Shown: in pieces, positions 7,974-15,666 of the stretch | Position numbering within the stretch: position 1 is the stretch's first letter | Layout: every line of letters starts with the position of its first letter | Source of the DNA: Methylomicrobium sp051061015 | GTDB taxonomy: Bacteria; Pseudomonadota; Gammaproteobacteria; Methylococcales; Methylomonadaceae | NCBI GenBank assembly: GCA_051061015.1 | Contig: JBPFEG010000029.1 | Span: forward strand, 267,211-331,210 | Length of the DNA: 64,000 nt | Reading direction: 5' to 3' | Notes under the pieces: generated by a model | The model's database searches: none | What the model saw: the letters and a program-made list of their open reading frames with translations, nothing else | What the model was told of the DNA's origin: nothing | Position numbers and translations under genes: made by a program

Positions 7974-8414
7974 CCCGGGACGTGAGCATTTTGAGTCTGT
8001 GTTCGTTGACTACGAATGCAGGCTCATGTTTCCAGTCTGATGGCTACTGTTCGAAAGTTCGATTCGGACAAACGGGAAGTTAGAACTAACCTTTTTGTCA
8101 CTTGTCTTTAAATATGCCATTGAGTCTTTGAGGCTTAATGAATCGATATTGCTATTGCGGCGCATATCGCTTGGGTAATTCATAATTATCTTCCTCATCT
8201 CGTCCCCGCTTTTTGTCACGAAGTTGATAGGATGCCGCGTGGCAGACCTTTAAGCGCTTTCTCTAATGGATCGCCTCGTAAAAATGAAGATTTCCGCCGA
8301 GAAAACCGGCTTTGAAGTTTGGCTGATTCAATGGTTTCGTACGGATTCGAGTTGTGGTAATATTGGGAAGGCATTTGTTATTTTAAATATAAATAAATTT
8401 ATAAGGTGCATATT
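7974..8414. other. Gene-free 440-bp gap before transaldolase
   Basis: No convincing gene on either strand. The last 60 bases before tal are very AT-rich (TTATTTTAAATATAAATAAATTTATAAGG) and may hold a promoter and leader for tal. The gap suggests that tal-fba can be transcribed separately from tkt and the repeat genes. Confidence 0.4.
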
Positions 8415-9422
8415 ATGGCAAAGAATTTACTAGAACAACTCCGGGAAATGACCGTGGTCGTCGCCGATACCGGGGATATCCAGGCAATCGAAACCTTCAA
8501 ACCTCGCGATGCGACCACCAATCCTTCATTGATTACTGCAGCGGCTCAAATGCCCCAGTACCAAAGCATCGTTGATGACACCTTGAAAGGCGCGCGCGAT
8601 ACCTTGGGCCGCGGTGCGGCTCCTGCTTTGGTTGCTAATCTGGCATTTGACCGTCTGGCCGTTTCTTTCGGTTTGAAAATTCTCGAAATTATCCCAGGCC
8701 GTGTTTCAACTGAAGTTGATGCGCGTCTGTCTTATGATACCGAAGCGACAATTGCAAAAGGCCGCGAAATCATTGCGCAATATGAAGCCGCAGGCGTTTC
8801 TAAAGAGCGCGTACTGATCAAAATTGCCTCCACCTGGGAAGGTATTCAGGCGGCGGCGGTTCTTGAAAAAGAAGGCATTCATTGTAACCTGACCTTGTTG
8901 TTCGGCATTCATCAGGCGATCGCTTGCGCCGAAAACGGCATTACGCTGATTTCGCCATTCGTAGGCCGTATCCTGGACTGGTACAAAAAAGATACCGGGC
9001 GTGATTCCTATGCGCCAGCCGAAGATCCAGGCGTCGTCTCCGTGAGCTCGATCTATAATTATTACAAGAAATTCGGTTACAAGACCGAAGTGATGGGCGC
9101 GAGCTTCCGGAATGTCGGCGAAATCACCGAATTGGCCGGTTGCGATCTGTTGACCATCGCGCCGTCTTTGCTGGCCGAACTGCAATCTACCGAAGGCGAA
9201 CTGCCGCGTAAACTGGATCCTGCGAAAGCTGCGAGCGCGCCAATCGAAAAAATCACGATGGACCGCGCGACTTTCGATCGTATGCATGAAGAAAACCGCA
9301 TGGCGACCGACAAGCTGTCAGAAGGTATTGTCGGCTTCGAAAAAGCTTTGGTGTCGCTGGAAGATCTGTTGGCCAAGCGTCTGGCCGAGCTGGAAAACCA
9401 GCCAGAAACTGCGGAAGCATAA
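8415..9422 (+). CDS. tal: Transaldolase
   Basis: This 335-residue protein of the TalB type transfers a dihydroxyacetone unit between sugar phosphates in the rearrangement part of the RuMP cycle. The Schiff-base lysine lies in ERVLIKIASTWEG, the catalytic Asp in VVVADTGD near the N terminus, and the substrate pocket in DATTNPSLI. The start at 8415 has AAGG at 8403-8406; a GTG at 8406 in frame would overlap that site. It is followed by a hairpin and then fba. The pair tal-fba gives the transaldolase variant of the cycle with an FBP-aldolase branch. Confidence 0.95.
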   Translation: MAKNLLEQLREMTVVVADTGDIQAIETFKPRDATTNPSLITAAAQMPQYQSIVDDTLKGARDTLGRGAAPALVANLAFDRLAVSFGLKILEIIPGRVSTEVDARLSYDTEATIAKGREIIAQYEAAGVSKERVLIKIASTWEGIQAAAVLEKEGIHCNLTLLFGIHQAIACAENGITLISPFVGRILDWYKKDTGRDSYAPAEDPGVVSVSSIYNYYKKFGYKTEVMGASFRNVGEITELAGCDLLTIAPSLLAELQSTEGELPRKLDPAKAASAPIEKITMDRATFDRMHEENRMATDKLSEGIVGFEKALVSLEDLLAKRLAELENQPETAEA

Positions 9423-9429
9423 GCAATTA

Positions 9430-9466
9430 GGATGTCCGGCATCGGCTTACTCGATACCGGACATCC
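9430..9466 (+). promoter_or_regulatory. Intercistronic hairpin between tal and fba
   Basis: GGATGTCCGG (9430-9439) pairs perfectly with CCGGACATCC (9457-9466), and four further pairs extend the stem inside after one mismatch. No T run follows, so it may stabilise or process the mRNA rather than terminate it. Confidence 0.5.
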
Positions 9467-9527
9467 GATGCCATTGAAAAATGTGACGTGGTGTTCGCAC
9501 CCAGCTTAATAATTTTTACAATCCAAT

Positions 9528-10607
9528 ATGTCAAAAAAAATTTTAGATGTGGTTAAACCCGGTGTTGTAACCGGTGAAGATGTGCAGAAAGTATTTGCGA
9601 TCTGCAAAGAAAATAATTTTGCGCTGCCGGCTGTCAATGTAATCAACACCGATTCGATCAATGCGGTGCTGGAAGCGGCGGCGAAAGTCAAATCTGCGGT
9701 CATCGTACAGTTTTCTAACGGCGGCGCACAATTCGTGGCCGGTAAAGGTTTGAAGCTGGAAGGTCAGAAAACGGCCATTTTGGGTGCGATTTCCGGCGCG
9801 AAGCACGTTCATCTGATGGCCGAACACTACGGCGTTCCTGTTATTCTGCACACCGACCATGCGGCAAAAAAATTGCTGCCATGGATTGACGGGTTGTTGG
9901 AAGCCGGCGAGAAACACTTTGCGGAAACCGGCAAGCCTTTATTCAGCTCGCACATGCTCGATCTTTCCGAAGAAAGCCTGAAAGAAAATATCGAGATTTG
10001 CGGCGAATATCTGAAGCGCATGTCAAAATTAGGTATGACCCTGGAAATCGAACTGGGCGTAACCGGTGGTGAAGAAGACGGCGTCGACAATTCCGGTTTG
10101 GATCATTCGATGTTATACACGCAACCGGAAGATGTGGCTTATGCTTATGAGCATTTGAGCAAGATTAGCCACCGTTTCACGATTGCGGCTTCGTTCGGTA
10201 ACGTACACGGCGTATACAAGCCAGGTAACGTTAAACTGACTCCGAAGATTCTGGACAATTCACAAAAATATGTGTCGGAAAAATTCAATCTGCCGGCCAA
10301 AACCTTGAACTTCGTTTTCCATGGCGGTTCGGGTTCAACAGCGGAAGAAATTGCCGAGTCAATCAGCTATGGCGTCGTCAAAATGAATATCGACACCGAT
10401 ACCCAATGGGCAACCTGGGAAGCCATCATGAATTTCTACAAGAAAAATGAAGGCTATCTGCAAGGTCAGATCGGTAACCCGGAAGGCGACGACAAGCCGA
10501 ACAAAAAGTACTATGATCCACGCGTATGGCAGCGTGAAGGCGAGCTTGGTATGGTTGCTCGTTTGCAGCAAGCGTTCCAGGATCTGAATTCAGTCAATTC
10601 ACTGTGA
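9528..10607 (+). CDS. fba: Fructose-bisphosphate aldolase, class II
   Basis: This 359-residue metal-dependent aldolase cleaves fructose 1,6-bisphosphate to DHAP and glyceraldehyde 3-phosphate. Zinc ligands lie in HTDHAAK and the later FGNVHGVYKPG and FHGGSGS motifs; ELGVTGGEEDGVD is the E. coli FbaA-type loop. The start MSKKILDVVKPGVVTGEDV matches the family, but no clear Shine-Dalgarno sequence lies before the ATG, which is unusual here and may point to coupling through the upstream hairpin. It is the last gene of the RuMP cluster and is followed by a strong hairpin. Confidence 0.96.
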   Translation: MSKKILDVVKPGVVTGEDVQKVFAICKENNFALPAVNVINTDSINAVLEAAAKVKSAVIVQFSNGGAQFVAGKGLKLEGQKTAILGAISGAKHVHLMAEHYGVPVILHTDHAAKKLLPWIDGLLEAGEKHFAETGKPLFSSHMLDLSEESLKENIEICGEYLKRMSKLGMTLEIELGVTGGEEDGVDNSGLDHSMLYTQPEDVAYAYEHLSKISHRFTIAASFGNVHGVYKPGNVKLTPKILDNSQKYVSEKFNLPAKTLNFVFHGGSGSTAEEIAESISYGVVKMNIDTDTQWATWEAIMNFYKKNEGYLQGQIGNPEGDDKPNKKYYDPRVWQREGELGMVARLQQAFQDLNSVNSL

Positions 10608-10618
10608 TGTGAGTCAAA

Positions 10619-10660
10619 ACTACAGGCTTACTATGATGTAAGCCTGTAGTCTTCATCTTT
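10619..10660 (+). terminator. Terminator of the RuMP cluster
   Basis: A perfect 13-bp stem (ACTACAGGCTTAC at 10619-10631, GTAAGCCTGTAGT at 10638-10650) with a six-base loop is followed by CTTCATCTTT. It lies 12 bp after the fba stop and also just beyond the end of the convergent pterin dehydratase gene, so it could serve both. Confidence 0.75.
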
Positions 10661-10682
10661 GCAAGATGCACATCGTATTAAA

Positions 10683-11066
10683 TCAATCGTATTTAATATA
10701 TTTAAACCGGGGATCGTCCGGTGTTCCTTCCAGGGCGCCGCCTTCTTTACCTGGCTGCCACATGATAACTTCCTCGATTTTATGCGCCAGCTCAAAGTCT
10801 TTATTCGTAATGCCTTTGGCTGCATGATTCATTAGCTTAACGATCACAAAAGCATAGGAAACGGTCAAGTCGGGGTGATGGAAGGCCGCTTCCGCCAGAT
10901 GGCCGACTGTGTTGACCACCATTAATGTGCCTTTCCATCCGCTGGTCTTGAACTTGCGCCGTATCCAGCCGTTTTCGAGATACCAATGAGGCAATTCTGC
11001 CTTCAGTCGCTCCTCAATTTCGCTGTCAGTATAAGTTTCTTCGTGTTTGCGTTCGCGCCAGCCCAT
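10683..11066 (-). CDS. Pterin-4a-carbinolamine dehydratase family protein
   Basis: A 127-residue protein of the PCD/DCoH family, which dehydrates 4a-hydroxytetrahydropterins. The family signature is seen as AAFHHPDLTVSYAFV, a later N-H-A-A-K block and a C-terminal Asp-containing helix. The start is taken at 11066, behind AGGAG (11073-11077); about 19 further in-frame codons upstream have no site. Phenylalanine hydroxylase is not in the window. PCD-like proteins also occur without it in many bacteria, so the substrate pterin is unknown; the position beside formaldehyde-fixation genes suggests a link to pterin-bound one-carbon metabolism, which is inference. Confidence 0.85.
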   Translation of the reverse strand: MGWRERKHEETYTDSEIEERLKAELPHWYLENGWIRRKFKTSGWKGTLMVVNTVGHLAEAAFHHPDLTVSYAFVIVKLMNHAAKGITNKDFELAHKIEEVIMWQPGKEGGALEGTPDDPRFKYIKYD

Positions 11067-11446
11067 GATCAAAACTCCTATCCAGTGGAAATGCCAAAAA
11101 ATTGTAAACCAATACCCTCTCAAGACCCATTAATGTCTACCCCTATTAGCGTGGCCGGCAGATGAATCGGCGATAAGGAGTAAGGTAGAGTGAGGCTTAA
11201 ACATTTGACTAATATAACAATATAATTGCACCCGGCAAAAATGAAAAAAATATGTGAAACTTTTCGTTAAATTCGTCGTTCAGAAACATAAAAGAAATAA
11301 AAAATTCGGTTGTGGACTAAAGTTAATGAAAGAAGGGGGTGAAGTCTATTGTGGTGCGAAGAACTTATTTTAGCGTGAGTGGACTTTCTTAAAGGACTTT
11401 AAACATAAAGAATTATATTGAAATTATTCGATAGAAGGACATGGTC
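11067..11446. other. AT-rich intergenic region
   Basis: Nearly 400 bp with no supported gene. It lies upstream of the pterin dehydratase (minus strand) and of the small membrane peptide (plus strand), so it should hold two divergent promoters; no clear consensus boxes are seen. Confidence 0.4.
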
Positions 11447-11587
11447 ATGTTAAAAAAATTAATGGCAATAATCAATTTGTTCGGCAGCCTCTGCGTATTT
11501 ATTGTGATGTGTATAGCAAAAGGCTTGCACAAATCCAAAAAAATACCGGGGGAGCAGTCTGTCAGAAATCATTCCATCAGCCAATAG
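11447..11587 (+). CDS. Small single-span membrane peptide (46 residues)
   Basis: A short frame begins at ATG 11447 with GAAGGA (11434-11439) seven bases upstream and ends at TAG 11585-11587. It has a positively charged start (MLKKL), one hydrophobic segment of about 20 residues (IINLFGSLCVFIVMCIAKG), and a polar basic tail (LHKSKK). This is the usual look of a small inner-membrane protein. An ATG at 11441 is too close to the ribosome site. No family is recognised and nothing in the neighbourhood tells its job. Confidence 0.5.
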   Translation: MLKKLMAIINLFGSLCVFIVMCIAKGLHKSKKIPGEQSVRNHSISQ

Positions 11588-11656
11588 AAGATAAGATTAA
11601 TTCAGTAAATAAGTAGCGAAAAAAGTTCAGGGAGTGCTTTTCATTCCGAATCAAGG

Positions 11657-12253
11657 CTAGAATCGGTTGATATCGCAGCCTTTCTGATAAAAGATGAGCG
11701 AAGGAGGAAATGGCGTAATGTCAATCGTTAACGTCGTTTCGCGAGTGAAAACCGCCAAAGGTTTTGTAGCAGCATTGTGAAAGTTTTTTGTTAATTGCGC
11801 CGCTAATTTTTCTTGTATCACATCGTCTCCCAAAGAAAAAGGATCGACGGCGAGATTAGTCTGATCAATGGCCTGCTCCAGAATTTCGGTAGAGGAATTC
11901 TGTATCCTGGTTTCAAAATCCTTGAAAATTTCTTTCGGCTTTTCCTTCTTGATGCGCTCGACGTCTTGCGGATCGGCATAAACCAAAAAAGAACCACTCG
12001 CGCCTTGTAATTCATTTTTGCAGATCCCGCCGTCCATGATTCTGACCAAATTCAAAGTTTTGCCCCCTTTGGTGATCGTCAGAGGCGGATTGATAGAGGC
12101 ATCATAACCGGGAGGCAGTGTCTCTTCTTGAGGATGGGGTTTAGACTCTGCCTCTACGGCGTTGATAAATGGTCGTTGAGCAGGTGGGGTAGAGCATGCG
12201 CTCAACAGGGATACGGCGACAGCAGTAAAAGTTTTTCTCTTGTTATGCTTCAT
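11657..12253 (-). CDS. Putative lipoprotein of unknown function
   Basis: A 198-residue protein that starts with a lipoprotein signal: KR-rich n-region, hydrophobic core and lipobox LLSAC at residue 20, with the start taken at the ATG at 12253. The mature part is polar, with Pro-rich PPGYDASINPPL, a TKGGKTLNLVRIMDGGICKNEL stretch that resembles exported proteins with a beta-sandwich, and a C-terminal FTRETTLTIDITPFPPSL. I do not recognise the family. It stands alone, reading away from the epimerase gene. Confidence 0.75.
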   Translation of the reverse strand: MKHNKRKTFTAVAVSLLSACSTPPAQRPFINAVEAESKPHPQEETLPPGYDASINPPLTITKGGKTLNLVRIMDGGICKNELQGASGSFLVYADPQDVERIKKEKPKEIFKDFETRIQNSSTEILEQAIDQTNLAVDPFSLGDDVIQEKLAAQLTKNFHNAATKPLAVFTRETTLTIDITPFPPSLIFYQKGCDINRF

Positions 12254-12508
12254 GTTTTCTGAATAATAAAATGAGAGTATTTGTAATAAGATCGGCATGC
12301 AAAGGGCCGTATTATAATATGAACAAAAGGTCTATGAAGATCGGTAGGAAATTGTAGCCGGAAAAAAGTCTCTTTAATTATTGAAATTCTATATACATTC
12401 AAAGCTACATGTTGTTGATAGGCAAGCTTGTTCGCCTGCAATATTTCAATTAGGACAAAGCCGGTAAAAAAACATTCAATATATACAAGAAACTAAAGGA
12501 AACTGTCT

Positions 12509-13525
12509 TTGAAAGTTTTGGTTACAGGAGCGGCCGGTTTTATCGGCGCAAGATTAAGCGGCAAATTGCTGGAGCGGGGAAACGAGGTCGTCGGCGTCGA
12601 TAATATAAACAATTACTACGATGTCAATTTAAAAACGGCGCGTCTGCAATTACTCGTTGACCACAGGAGATTCAAGTTTATCAAATTGGATATTGCCGAC
12701 GGATCGGCCCTTGATGCGCTGTTTCAGGGAGAAAATGTGCAACGGGTCGTGAACCTTGCCGCTCAGGCCGGCGTCCGATACTCGTTAATTAATCCTCATG
12801 CCTATGTCAGCTCGAATTTTCAAGGCTTTATGAATGTTCTGGAGTGCTGCCGGCATCATGCCATAGAACATCTGGTTTATGCTTCGTCGAGTTCAGTCTA
12901 TGGCGCAAACACGCGAATGCCGTTTTCAGTGCATGATAATGTCGATCATCCGGTATCCATCTACGCGGCCAGCAAAAAAGCGAATGAATTGATGGCGCAT
13001 AGTTACAGTCATCTTTTTCAGCTTCCGACAACAGGATTGCGATTTTTTACGGTATATGGACCGTGGGGAAGGCCGGATATGTCGCCGTTCATCTTTGCGC
13101 GCAATATTCTGGAAGGCAAGCCGATCGATGTGTATAACTTTGGCAATCATCGGCGCGACTTTACTTATATTGATGATATTGTCGACGGCATCATTAAGGT
13201 GCTGGATCAGCCGGCCCAGCCGAATACCGCCTGGACAGGAGAGAATCCCGACCCCGGCAGTAGCTCTGCCCCTTACAGAGTTTACAATATTGGCTGTAAT
13301 CAGCCTGTGCATTTGCTGACCTTTATCGAGACGCTCGAAAAATATCTGGGTAAAACAGCAATTAAAAATTTATTGCCGATTCAGCCGGGCGATGTTCCGG
13401 ATACCTATGCCGATGTGAACGACTTGATTCGCGACTTCGGCTATAAGCCGAGTACGCAGCTGGATGAGGGGGTTCGGTCTTTCGTGAATTGGTACCTGGA
13501 CTTTTACGGGTATGCCAAACCGTGA
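12509..13525 (+). CDS. NAD-dependent nucleotide-sugar epimerase (UDP-glucuronate 4-epimerase type)
   Basis: A 338-residue extended short-chain dehydrogenase. The NAD-binding motif GAAGFIGARL is at residues 7-16, the active site is SSSSVYG and YAASKKANE (Tyr/Lys), and FFTVYGPWGRPDMSPF is the substrate block seen in UDP-GlcA 4-epimerases and related enzymes of capsule and LPS synthesis. Translation appears to start at a TTG (12509) because AAAGGAAA (12495-12502) is well placed and the Rossmann motif follows at once. No other polysaccharide genes lie nearby, so it is an isolated surface-sugar gene. Confidence 0.88.
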   Translation: MKVLVTGAAGFIGARLSGKLLERGNEVVGVDNINNYYDVNLKTARLQLLVDHRRFKFIKLDIADGSALDALFQGENVQRVVNLAAQAGVRYSLINPHAYVSSNFQGFMNVLECCRHHAIEHLVYASSSSVYGANTRMPFSVHDNVDHPVSIYAASKKANELMAHSYSHLFQLPTTGLRFFTVYGPWGRPDMSPFIFARNILEGKPIDVYNFGNHRRDFTYIDDIVDGIIKVLDQPAQPNTAWTGENPDPGSSSAPYRVYNIGCNQPVHLLTFIETLEKYLGKTAIKNLLPIQPGDVPDTYADVNDLIRDFGYKPSTQLDEGVRSFVNWYLDFYGYAKP

Positions 13526-13726
13526 CAAATCAGTACGGCTAAAGCTATTTAAGCAATTCAATTGCTAGTACGCACCTTAGCACAATAGGTATGGGGCTCG
13601 CTAAGGAGCCGGGCGACTGATCAAGAGCGGAGACTGGATAGAGAAAAAGCCATCCATGGCTTCGAATTTGACTTCGAATGAGTTAAAAAGGTAAAGATTG
13701 ATTCTTGATCAACTTAAGCATCGGCT

Positions 13727-14239
13727 TTATGCCACTGCACGCAAGGAATCGTCCTCGTAGAGGCGTTTTTTCTTCCAGCCTGCAAATTTGCTCTCGTCAA
13801 ATTCCAGGTCGTTATCGATCGCGTACTCATAGCAGCTTCTGAATAGGCGTGCAGTCCGGAAGGCATGCAGTTCATCGTCCGCCGTGATCTTCGCAATATT
13901 GCCGACTTGGAAGGTCTTGTTTTTTGATTTTCCGTTATGGACCCAAAATACCGTATAGCAAAGGTAACTTTTGTCTTTGCGGTGATCGTATTTGATCGTT
14001 TTTGATACGCCGGTGACGCCGGTTGTGGTTTTATTTTTCGGCGGCTTTAAAAAGCGGGTTTTACTACCTTTCAGCACAACCAGCATCTGATCGCGCCAGA
14101 GAATCGCTGCCTGCAAAGACTTGGCTTTATTTCCCCATAATTTATGAGAAAAATAACGGCTGCTTTCTTTGCCGCGGCGGACAATACGTACTTGATAACC
14201 GAATACGTCCGGTTCAGTAATATGCTTATTTTTTGCCAT
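13727..14239 (-). CDS. Hypothetical protein, possible AP2-like DNA-binding domain
   Basis: A 170-residue, strongly basic protein starting MAKNKHIT with AAGGGG upstream. The N-terminal part (GYQVRIVRRGKE, then SRYFSHKLWG and SLQAAILWRDQML) and the middle part (TGVTGVSKTIKYD, KSYLCYTVFW, KNKTFQVGN) look like two copies of an AP2-like three-stranded fold, in which Gly-Val-Ser and Trp residues recur. This resembles bacterial and phage AP2/HNH-associated DNA-binding proteins. The match is by eye only; function and target are unknown. It is single and flanked by gene-free sequence. Confidence 0.6.
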   Translation of the reverse strand: MAKNKHITEPDVFGYQVRIVRRGKESSRYFSHKLWGNKAKSLQAAILWRDQMLVVLKGSKTRFLKPPKNKTTTGVTGVSKTIKYDHRKDKSYLCYTVFWVHNGKSKNKTFQVGNIAKITADDELHAFRTARLFRSCYEYAIDNDLEFDESKFAGWKKKRLYEDDSLRAVA

Positions 14240-14542
14240 GGAAGAGACCCCTTACAACAACTACATCAATTTAATAGCGGTAAAGCTAGGTTGCCTATAA
14301 ATGTAGCGGCTCAAGCTTGAATTTATAGAAAGAGTACAGCCGCTATATTTGTAATCCGATGCTTACAAATTATGCCTAAAGTTCTGACAAATGCAAGAGA
14401 AAAATGACAATTTGATGAAAATCCAGCCATTATAAAAATAATAAATTCCGACAGTTTTGGTGTAGAATGAAGGAATTCCACGCTTGCGTGGCTAGTGTTG
14501 AGCTTATAACCCTTTGCTTTTTATAACTATTTGGAGAAAACG
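14240..14542. promoter_or_regulatory. Leader region of the peroxiredoxin gene with a 5' hairpin
   Basis: No gene is seen. A TAGAAT (14463-14468) may be the -10 box. A perfect small hairpin CCACGC-tt-GCGTGG (14478-14491) would lie in the leader. TTGGAG (14531-14536) is the ribosome site of the peroxiredoxin. Confidence 0.4.
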
Positions 14543-15145
14543 ATGAGTGTTCTAGTTGGTAAACAAGCACCGGATTTCACTGTTCCCGCGGTATTGGGAA
14601 ATGGTCAAATCGTTGATTCTTTCAACCTTTCCGAAGCGACTCGTGGCAAGTATGCCGTTATTGTCTTCTATCCGTTAGACTTTACGTTTGTCTGCCCGAG
14701 CGAACTGATCGCTTTGGATCACCGCATCGAGGAATTTAAAAGCCGTAATGTTGAAGTGATCGCTGTTTCCATTGATTCACATTTCACTCACAATGCTTGG
14801 CGCAACACCCCGGTCAGCAAAGGCGGGATCGGGCCGGTCCGTTATACGATGGCGGCCGACATTTCTCACAGCATCTGCAAGGATTACGACGTTGAGGCAG
14901 AAGCTGGAGTGGCTTATCGCGGCTCCTTCCTGATTGATCGCGACGGCGTCGTGCGTCATCAAGTCGTCAACGATTTGCCGTTGGGCCGTAATATGGATGA
15001 GCTGATTCGGATGGTCGATGCGCTGCAATTCCACGAAGAGCACGGTGAAGTTTGCCCGGCCGGCTGGAACAAAGGCGATGCAGGCATGAATGCAAGCCCT
15101 ACAGGCGTTGCGGAATATCTGGATAAAAATGCTGAAAAGTTATAA
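14543..15145 (+). CDS. 2-Cys peroxiredoxin (AhpC/TSA family)
   Basis: A 200-residue thiol peroxidase that reduces hydrogen peroxide and organic peroxides. The peroxidatic Cys lies in FYPLDFTFVCPSE and the resolving Cys in GEVCPAGWNKG near the C terminus, the layout of typical 2-Cys (Prx1/AhpC) enzymes that work as dimers. The ATG at 14543 follows TTGGAG by six bases. No AhpF gene is adjacent, so the reductant is probably thioredoxin or an unlinked reductase. A perfect hairpin follows the stop. Confidence 0.95.
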   Translation: MSVLVGKQAPDFTVPAVLGNGQIVDSFNLSEATRGKYAVIVFYPLDFTFVCPSELIALDHRIEEFKSRNVEVIAVSIDSHFTHNAWRNTPVSKGGIGPVRYTMAADISHSICKDYDVEAEAGVAYRGSFLIDRDGVVRHQVVNDLPLGRNMDELIRMVDALQFHEEHGEVCPAGWNKGDAGMNASPTGVAEYLDKNAEKL

Positions 15146-15182
15146 TAACTTTTGAAGAACTGTCACAGAGACAGTGATGGTG

Positions 15183-15209
15183 GGGCGCATTGCGGTAAGC
15201 AATGCGCCC
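15183..15209. terminator. Hairpin between convergent genes
   Basis: GGGCGCATTGC (15183-15193) and GCAATGCGCCC (15199-15209) form a perfect 11-bp stem with a five-base loop. It lies between the ends of the peroxiredoxin gene and the convergent membrane-protein gene. No clear T tract follows on the plus strand, so termination is only likely. Confidence 0.55.
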
Positions 15210-15236
15210 TGCTCGATAAGTGCGTCTTGATCGGTA

Positions 15237-15539
15237 TTAGTTATCGTTGTCCGAAACGGTTTCTTTTGCGGCATTCGCGATTAACTTCTTGCGAATGAAG
15301 AAGCACACGATAATGCCCGCAATTGCCGGAATTTGAGTCACCAGGAATAAGGAAGTCGGACTCTTGGCCAGCATGTCGCCGATCGGATGCAGCACCGACA
15401 ATTTGACCAACCACCAAGTCAGCCAAAAACCGATCAGTCCTATTACAGCCCATTGCAGCGTCGGCTGCCCCTTCTCTTTTGCGGTTAAATAAAACCAGAC
15501 CAGAATTGCCACTCCGGCGAATTTTGCTAGATATAACAT
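15237..15539 (-). CDS. Small inner-membrane protein, unknown
   Basis: A 100-residue protein with three predicted membrane segments: residues 4-19 (LAKFAGVAILVWFYLT), about 29-48 (WAVIGLIGFWLTWWLVKLSV) and about 64-83 (LFLVTQIPAIAGIIVCFFI), ending in a polar KKLIANAAKE tail. It has no recognised family motif. It is divergent from the AsmA-like gene and convergent with peroxiredoxin. Confidence 0.7.
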   Translation of the reverse strand: MLYLAKFAGVAILVWFYLTAKEKGQPTLQWAVIGLIGFWLTWWLVKLSVLHPIGDMLAKSPTSLFLVTQIPAIAGIIVCFFIRKKLIANAAKETVSDNDN

Positions 15540-15666
15540 CGTCTCACCCTGTTTTCATTGTTATTTTGATGTGCTGCTTCCCAGCTTTGCCCGGGTCGCA
15601 ACGATCAGGTGCTAATCATATTCCATATTCGGCCTTCACGGCATATTTTATCGCAAGGGAAGAATT

